This document shows positions 33,508 through 41,893 of a stretch of DNA of 51,786 nt, in pieces. Position numbers and translations under genes: made by a program. Below the pieces are notes generated by a model. That model made no database searches and was not told where the DNA came from. It saw only the letters and a program-made list of their open reading frames with translations. How positions within the stretch are numbered: the stretch's first letter is position 1; each line of letters starts with the position of its first letter. The stretch is from an uncultured Elusimicrobiales bacterium (lineage in GTDB: Bacteria > Elusimicrobiota > Elusimicrobia > Elusimicrobiales > Elusimicrobiaceae): contig CAKUKI010000006.1 in NCBI GenBank assembly GCA_934662565.1, forward strand, positions 1 to 51,786, read 5' to 3'.

Positions 33508-33867
33508 CTATTTCATCCTATACGCGGACATGGGTTTTGGTTCCCCCGCGCATTGGTTCTTTACGCATTTAGGCGTAATTTCTTCGTAGCACATTTCCAA
33601 GGTGCACGCAGCCAAACCACAGGCTTTTTCCAACTTTTTTTGCAGTTTGGGGGCTACTTGGGCATTCACAGCCTCGTAGCCGGCGCAAGGGCAGCAGCCC
33701 TTTTGCACAGCCGCGCAATCAGCGTCCGTTTGACAGGCTTTGCTGGCCGAAGCCACTAATTTAGCATATTCTGCCGGTACGGCATTCACCGAGGCGCTAT
33801 GGTTGGTGCAAGCCCCCACAAAAAGAGCCGCACAAACGCAGAACAAGATTTTTTGATACATTTTCAT
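33508..33867 (-). CDS. Cysteine-rich lipoprotein, paralogue 2 (unknown function)
   Basis: A 119-residue predicted lipoprotein with lipobox VGAC near residue 20. The mature region repeats the paralogue pattern: CQTDADC, GCCPCAGYEAV, AACTLEMCY and CVKNQC. The start is ATG at 33867 or the ATG two codons later; AGG overlaps the stop of the preceding gene, which favours coupling. It lies four bp after paralogue 3 and nine bp before paralogue 1. No enzyme motif is visible. Confidence 0.84.
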   Translation of the reverse strand: MKMYQKILFCVCAALFVGACTNHSASVNAVPAEYAKLVASASKACQTDADCAAVQKGCCPCAGYEAVNAQVAPKLQKKLEKACGLAACTLEMCYEEITPKCVKNQCAGEPKPMSAYRMK

Positions 33868-33871
33868 AAAC

Positions 33872-34195
33872 CTATTTGACCGCAGTACCCACACAACGGT
33901 TGGCTTGGCAGGAAACACTCAAGTCCGTATAGCACATTTCTTGGGTGCAAACAGCGGTGGGACATTCGCTGAGCCACTTGGCGCGCAAGGTTCCGGCCAC
34001 ACGGCGGTTGACGGCTATTTTTCCGTCACAACGGCAGCAGGAACGGTTTACCGCCACGCAATCGGCGTCCGTTTGGCAATCTTGGTTTGCCTGAATCACT
34101 TGGGCATAGGTGGCGGCCTTTTTAGGCGCTGACGAGCACCCCGCCCCCAACACGCCAGCCAGCAATAGCAGGCAGACAGCAGTTTGTTTTAGCAT
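33872..34195 (-). CDS. Cysteine-rich lipoprotein, paralogue 3 (unknown function)
   Basis: A 107-residue predicted lipoprotein starting MLKQTAVCLLLLAGV with lipobox LGAGC. The cysteine pattern matches its neighbours (CQTDADC, SCCRC, AVCTQEMCY, CQANRC), but the residues between differ more than between paralogues 1 and 2. I choose the ATG at 34195 because GGAG lies six bases upstream, inside an earlier in-frame ATG. It is the first gene of the three-gene operon and has its own promoter. Confidence 0.84.
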   Translation of the reverse strand: MLKQTAVCLLLLAGVLGAGCSSAPKKAATYAQVIQANQDCQTDADCVAVNRSCCRCDGKIAVNRRVAGTLRAKWLSECPTAVCTQEMCYTDLSVSCQANRCVGTAVK

Positions 34196-34221
34196 AAAAT
34201 TCTCCATGATAAGATTTTTAT

Positions 34222-34230
34222 ATTATACCA
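34222..34230 (-). promoter_or_regulatory. Extended -10 promoter of the three-lipoprotein operon
   Basis: TGGTATAAT on the minus strand, 26 bases before the ATG at 34195, leaving a leader of about 20 bases that includes GGAG. The box lies in the short gap after the stop of paralogue 4, so the two units can be transcribed separately. It has the same sequence as the rpsJ extended -10 box. Confidence 0.75.
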
Positions 34231-34237
34231 AATCTGT

Positions 34238-34561
34238 TTATGGGTTTACTAATTGGCACCGCCCAGCCACGCAACGGGTGGGGATGTCATCCGCCGGCGG
34301 CGGTTCTTTTTTACAACGGGTGTACCAATCGGCTTGGCGAATGCGCTTTACATCCTCCAGTTCCAACCGGTTAATGGCAGCATACCCCCATTTGGGATAA
34401 CGGCACGAAAGCAGCACCGCCGTGCACTCTTCATCCGCCGCGCAAGCCACATGGGCCTGCGCTACAAAATGGGCGAACAGCTGGTTTTGATGTTTTTGCA
34501 AACTGGGCGCGCAACCGGCCACCAGCAAACAAGCCACCCCAAAAATCACATACAATCTCAT
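34238..34561 (-). CDS. Cysteine-rich lipoprotein, divergent paralogue 4 (unknown function)
   Basis: A 107-residue predicted lipoprotein (MRLYVIFGVACLLVAGC, lipobox LVAGC). It keeps part of the family pattern: CAADEECTAV, then SCRYPKWGYAAINR where the others have CCPC..AV, then RC and CVAGRC. The CCxC cluster and the CTxxxCY segment are lost, so fewer disulfides can form. The start at 34561 is within a longer open frame that runs antiparallel to nothing and overlaps fusA, which I reject. An extended -10 box ends seven bases before this ATG and there is no SD site, so the mRNA may be leaderless. Confidence 0.78.
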   Translation of the reverse strand: MRLYVIFGVACLLVAGCAPSLQKHQNQLFAHFVAQAHVACAADEECTAVLLSCRYPKWGYAAINRLELEDVKRIRQADWYTRCKKEPPPADDIPTRCVAGRCQLVNP

Positions 34562-34577
34562 ATTCAGTATTGTAGCA
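34561..34577 (-). promoter_or_regulatory. Extended -10 promoter of a predicted leaderless mRNA
   Basis: TGCTACAAT on the minus strand (34569-34577), followed by seven bases ACTGAAT and the ATG at 34561. No Shine-Dalgarno site lies between. Geometry resembles the sites at 4549 and 7370. Confidence 0.6.
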
Positions 34578-34656
34578 AATAACAAGCCGGAAAGCGCCAG
34601 CACTTTGGTGGCACTTTTACTCTGGCTCTGCCGCAGGCCACCGTTCCGCTGCCAGA

Positions 34657-34693
34657 CAAAAAACGGAACGCCCGCTTTTGGCAGGCGTTCCGT
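34657..34693 (-). terminator. Rho-independent terminator after fusA
   Basis: A perfect 10-bp stem ACGGAACGCC/GGCGTTCCGT (34663-34672 with 34684-34693), followed on the minus strand by a run of T. It lies 23 bp past the fusA stop and ends the rplJ-to-fusA array. Confidence 0.94.
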
Positions 34694-34715
34694 AATTGTT
34701 AAAGTTGCAACCTGA

Positions 34716-36818
34716 TTAGGCGGCAGCCTTTTCAGCCGTTCTCTTTTCAATAATGGCTTTGGCAACGTTCGCCGGGACTTCAGCATAGTGGCTGGGTTCC
34801 ATGGTGAACGACGCGCGGCCCTGAGATAAGGAGCGGACGTTGGTGGCATAGCCGAACATTTCGGCCAGCGGCACTTCGGCGCGTACATAGCGCACGTTGC
34901 CGCGCACACCCATTTCGCCGATTTGGCCACGGCGGGAGCTCAAGTCACCAATAATATCGCCCAAGTTGGATTCCGGAGCCACTACTTCTACTTTCATGAT
35001 AGGTTCCAGAATAATCGGGTTGGCTTTCTTGGCGCCGTCTTTCAAAGCCATAGAGGCGGCAATCTTAAAGGCCATTTCGGAGGAGTCCACTTCGTGGAAG
35101 GAACCGTCAAACACGGCCACTTTAATATCCACCAAGGGGTATCCGGCCACTGCACCGGAATCCAGCGCTTCGCGGCAGCCTTTTTCAATAGCAGGGATGT
35201 ATTCTTTCGGAATACGGCCTTGGGTGATTTCGTTAACGAATTCAAACCCTTTGCCTTTTTCCTGCGGTTCCAGTCTAAGGAAGACGTGACCGTATTGACC
35301 ACGACCGCCGGACTGGCGCACAAACTTGGTTTCCTGTTCCACCGTTTTGGTGATGGTTTCGCGATACGCAACCTGCGGCGCGCCCACGTTGGCTTGTACG
35401 TTGAATTCGCGTTTCATGCGGTCAACAATAATATCCAAGTGGAGTTCACCCATACCGGAAATAACGGTTTGGCCGGTTTCTTCATCCGTATGCACGCGGA
35501 AGGTTTGGTCTTCTTCGGCCAAGCGGGCCAGCGCGTTGGACATTTTTTCTTCATCAGCCTTGGATTTGGGTTCCACGGCAATGGAGATTACCGGTTCAGG
35601 GAAAGTAATGCTTTCCAGCACAATCGGGTGGTCCGGGGAGCAAATGGTTTGCCCCACGCGGGCATTTTTAATAGCCACGGTGGCGGCAATTTCGCCGGCG
35701 CCCAATTCTTTCACTTCTTCGCGTTTGTCGGCCATCATACGCATCATACGGCCGAAGCGTTCGGAAGCGTTTTTGCCCGGGAAGAAAACCGTATCACCGG
35801 CTTTAAGCATACCGGAATAAATGCGGAAGAAGCTTAATTTACCCACAAACGGGTCCGTTTGAATTTTGAAGATTAAGCCGCAGAACGGTTCCGAGTTGGA
35901 CGGTTTGCGGGTTTCTTCTTCGCCCGTATTGGGGTTGGTCCCTTTGACAGCGGGAACGTCCACAGGAGAGGGTAGATAATCGTTCACGCAGTCCAACAAG
36001 GGTTGAACGCCTTTGTTTTTGTAAGAGGAACCGCAAATCACGGGGAAGAATTTACCCGTTAAGGTGCCTTTACGAATGGCTTTTTTAATTTCTTCAACGG
36101 TGAAGTTCGTTTCGCCGTTCAAGTAGCGTTCCATTAAGGCTTCATCAAAATCCGCCAGCTTTTCAATCATTTCCAAGTGGGCTTTTTCGGCCGCTTCTTT
36201 CAGGTCCGCCGGAATTTCTACCTCGTTAAAGGTGGCGCCGTTGTGGTCGCCGTCCCAAATAATGGCTTTCATTTTTACCAAGTCCACCACGCCGACGAAT
36301 TTATCTTCGGCGCCGACAGGAAGCTGAATGGGGCAAGCGTTGCCGCCCAGTTTTTCCTTAATGGAGTTGGCAGAGCGGACAAAGTCCGCACCGATGCGGT
36401 CCATCTTGTTGATGTAAGCAATACGGGGTACATGGTACTTATCAGCCTGACGCCATACGGTTTCAGACTGCGGTTCCACGCCCTGTACGCCGTCAAAGCA
36501 GCACACAGCGCCGTCCAGAACGCGCAAAGAACGTTCCACTTCGGCGGTGAAGTCCACGTGGCCGGGGGTGTCAATAATGTTGAGTTGGCAATCTTTCCAA
36601 ACGCAGTAAATGGCGGCGGAGGTGATGGTGATACCACGTTCGCGTTCCTGTTCCATCCAGTCCGTCACGGACGCGCCGTCGTGCGTTTCCCCGATTTTAT
36701 GCACTTTACCGGTATAGTAAAGGATTCTTTCAGAGGTGGTGGTCTTACCGGCGTCAATGTGCGCGATAATACCGATGTTTCTGATTTTATCTAACGGATA
36801 GGTTTTGAATTCAGCCAT
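34716..36818 (-). CDS. fusA: Translation elongation factor G
   Basis: A 700-residue translocase GTPase. It has the P-loop GIIAHIDAGKTTTSERIL, the switch II motif IDTPGHVDF, and NKMDRIG (G4). Domains II-V follow, with SGMGELHLDIIVDRMKREF (domain III) and SRRGQIGEMGVRG (domain V). The start is ATG at 36818 (MAEFKTYPLDK); a TTG five codons upstream abuts the rpsG stop. It is the last gene of rpoBC-rpsL-rpsG-fusA, and no tuf follows. Confidence 0.98.
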   Translation of the reverse strand: MAEFKTYPLDKIRNIGIIAHIDAGKTTTSERILYYTGKVHKIGETHDGASVTDWMEQERERGITITSAAIYCVWKDCQLNIIDTPGHVDFTAEVERSLRVLDGAVCCFDGVQGVEPQSETVWRQADKYHVPRIAYINKMDRIGADFVRSANSIKEKLGGNACPIQLPVGAEDKFVGVVDLVKMKAIIWDGDHNGATFNEVEIPADLKEAAEKAHLEMIEKLADFDEALMERYLNGETNFTVEEIKKAIRKGTLTGKFFPVICGSSYKNKGVQPLLDCVNDYLPSPVDVPAVKGTNPNTGEEETRKPSNSEPFCGLIFKIQTDPFVGKLSFFRIYSGMLKAGDTVFFPGKNASERFGRMMRMMADKREEVKELGAGEIAATVAIKNARVGQTICSPDHPIVLESITFPEPVISIAVEPKSKADEEKMSNALARLAEEDQTFRVHTDEETGQTVISGMGELHLDIIVDRMKREFNVQANVGAPQVAYRETITKTVEQETKFVRQSGGRGQYGHVFLRLEPQEKGKGFEFVNEITQGRIPKEYIPAIEKGCREALDSGAVAGYPLVDIKVAVFDGSFHEVDSSEMAFKIAASMALKDGAKKANPIILEPIMKVEVVAPESNLGDIIGDLSSRRGQIGEMGVRGNVRYVRAEVPLAEMFGYATNVRSLSQGRASFTMEPSHYAEVPANVAKAIIEKRTAEKAAA

Positions 36819-36833
36819 ATCTTTAGTTCCCAA

Positions 36834-37313
36834 TTACCATTTGAAATGGGCAAAAGCGCGGTTGGCTTCGGCCATTTTATGCACGTCTTCTCTTTTCTTG
36901 AAAGCGGTGCCTTCTTTTTTGGCGCCCAAGATGATTTCTTCGGCCAATTTTTCAGCCATCGGGCGGCCTTTGCGGCTTTGCGCGGCGCCAATCAGCCAGC
37001 GCATAGCCAAAGAGGTGCTGCGCAACGGTTTTACTTCCGTAGGAACCTGATAAGTAGCACCACCCACGCGGCGGGCTTTTACTTCCACCAACGGGCGGAC
37101 GTTTTCAATACATTTATTGAATACGTCCAACGCGTTTTCTTTGGTTTTTTCGGCAATGATAGCCATGGCGCCGTCTAATACTTTTTCGGCGGCGGAAGTT
37201 TTACCTTCAAAATTCAATTTGTTAATAAACCGGGAAACCAACACGGAATTGTACTTAAAATCCGGCGCGGGTTGCGGTCTTCTGTCTCTGGGTCTTAAAC
37301 CTTTTCTAGGCAT
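36834..37313 (-). CDS. rpsG: 30S ribosomal protein S7
   Basis: A 159-residue head protein that contacts E-site tRNA. It has VSRFINKLNFEGKTSAAEKV, ENVRPLVEVKARRVGGATYQ and the end MAEANRAFAHFKW. It lies 18 bp after rpsL. In E. coli S7 represses the str operon; no specific site was identified. Confidence 0.97.
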   Translation of the reverse strand: MPRKGLRPRDRRPQPAPDFKYNSVLVSRFINKLNFEGKTSAAEKVLDGAMAIIAEKTKENALDVFNKCIENVRPLVEVKARRVGGATYQVPTEVKPLRSTSLAMRWLIGAAQSRKGRPMAEKLAEEIILGAKKEGTAFKKREDVHKMAEANRAFAHFKW

Positions 37314-37331
37314 ACTGTTCTAACTCCTAAA

Positions 37332-37712
37332 TTATTTACCGGCCTTGGGTCTCTTTACGCCGTAAAGAGATCTGCCCTGTTTTCTGTTTTCAACGCCCGA
37401 CGCGTCCAACGCGCCGCGAATGATGTGATAGCGCACACCCGGCAAGTCTTTCACACGGCCACCGCGCACTAACACAATAGAGTGTTCCTGCAAGTTGTGG
37501 CCCACACCGGGAATGTAAGCGGTGACTTCCACTTTGGAGGTCAACTTTACACGGGCAACCTTTCTTAAAGCAGAGTTAGGCTTTTTGGGGGTTGTGGTAT
37601 AAACACGGGTGCAGACGCCTCTTCTTTGAGGGCAAGCTTGCAACGCCGGGGATTTCGTTCTGTGAATTTCTTTCGCCCGTCCGTATTTCACTAATTGGTT
37701 TACTGTTGGCAT
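37332..37712 (-). CDS. rpsL: 30S ribosomal protein S12
   Basis: A 126-residue decoding-centre protein. It has TTPKKPNSALRKVARVKLTS and PGVGHNLQEHSIVLVRGG. Lys43 and the GRVKDLPGVRYH segment are wild type, so no streptomycin-resistance change is visible at the classic sites. Its ATG overlaps the rpoC stop (TAATG), which couples ribosome and polymerase genes. Confidence 0.98.
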   Translation of the reverse strand: MPTVNQLVKYGRAKEIHRTKSPALQACPQRRGVCTRVYTTTPKKPNSALRKVARVKLTSKVEVTAYIPGVGHNLQEHSIVLVRGGRVKDLPGVRYHIIRGALDASGVENRKQGRSLYGVKRPKAGK

Positions 37713-40700
37713 TACTTCTCTCCTGTTTCTTTGCGTTTTTCTTCAAACTCTTCGGCAATTTGTCTGGCGGAAATACCCGTACCCGCCGGTATCAAATGGC
37801 CTACGATTACATTTTCTTTCAGGCCTTGCAATTCGTCTATCTGGCCCGTAATTGCGGCATCCGTCAAAACCTTGGTGGTTTCTTGGAAGCTTGCCGCGGA
37901 TATAAACGATTCGGAAGCGAGGGATGCTTTGCTGATACCCAAAAGGATGGTTTCCGCATCCGCCAAGTTTTTGCCGGCCGCTTTCATCTTAGCGTTTTCT
38001 CTGAGCCAGCTGGCTTTGCTGCGGATTTCACCTTTCAGGAACGCAGTGTCGCCCGCGTCCAGAATTTTTACGTTCCCCAACATCTGACGGACAATAACCT
38101 CAATATGTCTGTCATTAATCGTCACGCCCTGCAGTCTGTACACTTCCTGAATGGCGTTTAACAGGAACTCTTGTGCTTCTTTATCGCCTTTGACACGCAA
38201 CACATCGTGCGGGTCAATCGCGCCGTCGGTCAGGGCTTCACCCACGCCGACGTGGTCGCCTTCGTACACGACCAAGTGTTTACCTTGCGGAATGCTGTAC
38301 TGTTTAACCTGATTGGTTTCTTCATTCCGCACGACTACTTCAATCAAACCTTTTGGGGACGTTTCCAAGCTCACAATCCCTTCAAACTCGGCAATAATGG
38401 CCGGATTGCGCGGGCGGCGGGCTTCAAACAATTCCGCAATTCTGGGCAGACCGCCCGTGATGTCTTTGGTACCGCCGGCTTCACGGCCGATTTTTGCCAA
38501 AATATCACCGGGTTCTACGTCTTCCCCGCTTTCTACCATCAAAATTGTATCAATCGGCAACGGCAAGTTCATCTTGGCGCCTTTGCCTTCAATGCTGATA
38601 CGCGGGTTCTTTTTGCCCATGCGGCTGGCAATGATTTTACGCTCAATAACACCCGTCACTTTGTTGCGTTCTTCCTGCAAGGTAATACCTTCCACTACGT
38701 CGGAAAGTTTAACCGTTCCGGTCACTTCCGCCAATACAGGAATAGAGTGCGGGTCCCATTCGGCCAGCAGCGTCCCTTTTTCAGCATGGGCTTTGTCCGC
38801 GGTGTACACGGCCGCACCATACTGAATCTTATATTCTTTTATTGTACCATTTCCGGCCTCTACAAAGATAGAGCCATTGCGGGAAATGCAGATTTTTTTA
38901 TCAAAGCGGTCCGTAATGAGCTTCATATCTTTGAAGGTCACTTTGCCGGAAATTTCGGCAACCGCCTGACTGCGGGCCAACACGCGCGACGCCGTACCAC
39001 CGATGTGGAACGTACGCAACGTAAGCTGGGTACCCGGTTCGCCGATGGACTGGGCCGCAATAATACCCACGGAATCACCGGGGTTGCTTCTGGTTGCGGT
39101 AGCCAAGGACAAGCCATAGCAGCGGGCGCACACGCCGAACGGCGCTTCGCAGGTCAGCACGGAGCGGATGCGTACGGATTCCACCCCATATTGTTTGACC
39201 AGTTTGCTCTGTTCCAGCGTAATCAAATCGCCTTCTTTAATGATGGTTAAATCTTTACCGTCTTTGGTTTTGACCACCACGTCTTCCAAGCTGGTGCGGC
39301 CCAAGATACGTTCTTCAATCGGTTCCACCATATCTTCGCCGCTCATCAAGGATTTAACCACAATCCCGTTGTGGGTGCCGCAGTCTTCTTCCGTAATTAC
39401 TACGTTGTGGGCTACGTCCACCAAACGGCGGGTTAAATAACCGGCGTCGGCCGTTTTCAAAGCCGTATCGGAAAGACCTTTACGACCACCGTGCGTAGAA
39501 ATAAAGTATTCCAACACGGACAGCCCTTCACGGAAGTTAGCGGTAATCGGGTTTTCAATAATTTCACCCTGACCGCCGGTCAGTTTTTTCTGCGGTTTAG
39601 CCATCAAACCGCGCATACCGGCCAGCTGGCGCACCTGTTGGCGGGAACCGCGGGCGCCGGAATCGGCCATCATATAGACGGAGTTAAAGCGCTGTCCGCT
39701 GTGTTCCTTATTGGTGGGGTCATATTTGGAATCTTCAAATTTTTTCATTTCTTTGAAGAGTTCGCTACCCACGTCATCCGTCACGCGGGTCCAAATATCA
39801 ATCACTTTGTTATAGCGTTCGCCTTCGGTAATGATACCGGCGTCCGCCTGAGCCTGAATTTGGGCCACTTGCTTTTTGGCATCCGTAATGTATTTCTGTT
39901 TGGCAGACGGAATCGTCATATCCGCCACGGAAATAGACAAGCCGGACAATGTAGCATAGTGGTAGCCCATCTTCATAATGTTATCCAAAAGCTGCACGGC
40001 GGCATAGCGGCCGTATTTTTTGCTCTTATAGCATTCGTCCACCAACGCGGCCAAGACTTTTTTGTCCACAGTCTTGTTGATGTATTCCCAGCCTTCGGGC
40101 ATAACTTGGTTGAAAATAATGCGGCCCACGGAAGTAAAATCTTTCCATTTGGAGGCGTCGCCTTCTTCCTTCGGGTTCAAGCCGGCTTCGGCAATTACGT
40201 TTAAGCCGCGCACTTTAATTTTAGCATGCAAAGACAGCTTGCCGTATTCCAACGCCACGAGGGCTTCTTCTTTGCTGCCGAAGATAGAGCCTTCGCCAAT
40301 GTCGCCGTCCTTAATGGTGGTAATAAAGTTAATACCCAATACCATATCGTGGGACGGCGTGGCAATCGGCTTGCCGGACGCGGGCGATAAAATGTTGTTG
40401 GAGGCCAACATCAGCGCGCGGGCTTCCATTTGGGCTTCCAAAGAAAGCGGCACGTGAACGGCCATCTGGTCACCGTCGAAGTCAGCGTTGAAAGCGGCAC
40501 AGGTAAGCGGGTGCAACTGAATGGCTTTACCTTCAATCAGTACCGGTTCAAACGCCTGAATACCCAAGCGGTGCAAGGTGGGGGCGCGGTTCAAAAGGAC
40601 CGGATGATTTTTGGTCACTTTTTCCAAAATATCCCAAATTTCCGGACGGACGCGCTCCAACATTTTTTTGGCGGATTTTAAGGTGACGCCTTCTTTCTTC

Positions 40701-41881
40701 ATTAATTCGCCAATGATAAACGGTTTGAAAAGTTCCAACGCCATCAGTTTCGGCAAACCGCACTGGTGCAGTTTCAAGTTCGGGCCTACCACAATGACGG
40801 AACGGCCGGAATAGTCCACGCGTTTACCCAGCAAGTTCTGGCGGAAACGACCGTGTTTACCTTTAATGCTGTCAGAAAGAGATTTCAGCGGTCTGCCACC
40901 GGGGCCGATAGAAACTTTACCGCGGGCACCGTTTTCAATCAACGCGTCCACCGCTTCTTGCAGGAGGCGTTTTTCGTTATAAATCATCACTTCCGGCGCG
41001 CGCAAGGATTCAATATGTTTCAAGCGGTTGTTGCGGTTGATGATGCGGCGGTACAAGTCGTTCAAGTCAGAAGCCGCAAAACGGCCGCCATCCAGCGGAA
41101 CGAGCGGGCGCAAGTCCGGCGGAATTACCGGCAGTACGCTCATAATCATCCATTCGGGGCGGTTGCCGCTTTCCTTAAATTCTTCCATGGTTTTAATGCG
41201 GCGGATAAGTTTGGTGCGTTCCAGTTCGCTCTGCGTGTTTTTCAACTGTTCGTGCAGGGCCGGAATTTCTTTATCAAAATCAATGCCTTCCAATAATTTT
41301 TGGATAGCCGGAGCCCCAATGTCCACCTTCAAGCGGGCACCGTGTTTTTTGCGGGCTTCACGCACTTGGTCGTCGCGGAGCAAGGTGCCTTTTTTGAAGT
41401 CCGTGCGGCCGGTCACGCTATCCACGCAGTCTTCAATAACCACATAGGCGGCATAGTACACCACACGTTCCAAATCGCTGGTACGCATATCCAAAATAAT
41501 ACCAATGCGGGACGGATTTTTGCGCAAGAACCAAACGTGGGCCACCGGCACGGCCAGTTCAATATGGCCCATGCGTTCGCGGCGCACTTTCGCTTCGGTA
41601 ATTTCCACACCGCAGCGGTCGCACTGAATCCCTTTGAATTTTACCCAGCGGTATTTACCGCAGGCGCATTCGTAGTCTTTGGTCGGCCCGAAGATACGTT
41701 CGCAGAACAGACCGTCGCGCTCCGGCTTGAGCGTGCGGTAGTTAATGGTTTCCGGTTTTTTTACTTCCCCGTAAGACCAGGACAGTATCTGTTCCGGACT
41801 GGCAATGCCCAATTTGATGGCATCAAAATCAAAGAAATTTAATTCGCTAAGTTTTTTCACTTTTTTCGTTTGCATTTTCAA
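37712..41881 (-). CDS. rpoC: DNA-directed RNA polymerase subunit beta'
   Basis: A 1389-residue subunit. The N-terminal zinc site is ECACGKYRW and CDRCGVE; the catalytic magnesium loop is NADFDGDQMAVHVPL; the bridge-helix/trigger-loop region includes GARGSRQQVRQLAGMRGLMA and the second zinc cluster lies near CEAPFGVCARCYG. It starts MKMQTKKVKKLSELNFF, 12 bp after rpoB. Length is close to E. coli (1407). Confidence 0.98.
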   Translation of the reverse strand: MKMQTKKVKKLSELNFFDFDAIKLGIASPEQILSWSYGEVKKPETINYRTLKPERDGLFCERIFGPTKDYECACGKYRWVKFKGIQCDRCGVEITEAKVRRERMGHIELAVPVAHVWFLRKNPSRIGIILDMRTSDLERVVYYAAYVVIEDCVDSVTGRTDFKKGTLLRDDQVREARKKHGARLKVDIGAPAIQKLLEGIDFDKEIPALHEQLKNTQSELERTKLIRRIKTMEEFKESGNRPEWMIMSVLPVIPPDLRPLVPLDGGRFAASDLNDLYRRIINRNNRLKHIESLRAPEVMIYNEKRLLQEAVDALIENGARGKVSIGPGGRPLKSLSDSIKGKHGRFRQNLLGKRVDYSGRSVIVVGPNLKLHQCGLPKLMALELFKPFIIGELMKKEGVTLKSAKKMLERVRPEIWDILEKVTKNHPVLLNRAPTLHRLGIQAFEPVLIEGKAIQLHPLTCAAFNADFDGDQMAVHVPLSLEAQMEARALMLASNNILSPASGKPIATPSHDMVLGINFITTIKDGDIGEGSIFGSKEEALVALEYGKLSLHAKIKVRGLNVIAEAGLNPKEEGDASKWKDFTSVGRIIFNQVMPEGWEYINKTVDKKVLAALVDECYKSKKYGRYAAVQLLDNIMKMGYHYATLSGLSISVADMTIPSAKQKYITDAKKQVAQIQAQADAGIITEGERYNKVIDIWTRVTDDVGSELFKEMKKFEDSKYDPTNKEHSGQRFNSVYMMADSGARGSRQQVRQLAGMRGLMAKPQKKLTGGQGEIIENPITANFREGLSVLEYFISTHGGRKGLSDTALKTADAGYLTRRLVDVAHNVVITEEDCGTHNGIVVKSLMSGEDMVEPIEERILGRTSLEDVVVKTKDGKDLTIIKEGDLITLEQSKLVKQYGVESVRIRSVLTCEAPFGVCARCYGLSLATATRSNPGDSVGIIAAQSIGEPGTQLTLRTFHIGGTASRVLARSQAVAEISGKVTFKDMKLITDRFDKKICISRNGSIFVEAGNGTIKEYKIQYGAAVYTADKAHAEKGTLLAEWDPHSIPVLAEVTGTVKLSDVVEGITLQEERNKVTGVIERKIIASRMGKKNPRISIEGKGAKMNLPLPIDTILMVESGEDVEPGDILAKIGREAGGTKDITGGLPRIAELFEARRPRNPAIIAEFEGIVSLETSPKGLIEVVVRNEETNQVKQYSIPQGKHLVVYEGDHVGVGEALTDGAIDPHDVLRVKGDKEAQEFLLNAIQEVYRLQGVTINDRHIEVIVRQMLGNVKILDAGDTAFLKGEIRSKASWLRENAKMKAAGKNLADAETILLGISKASLASESFISAASFQETTKVLTDAAITGQIDELQGLKENVIVGHLIPAGTGISARQIAEEFEEKRKETGEK

Positions 41882-41893
41882 AAGCTCCGAACG

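Noticed and set aside
34562..34930. Longer version of lipoprotein 4 reaching into fusA
   Set aside because: The extension overlaps the fusA 3' end and its terminator. The signal peptide with lipobox begins at the internal ATG at 34561.
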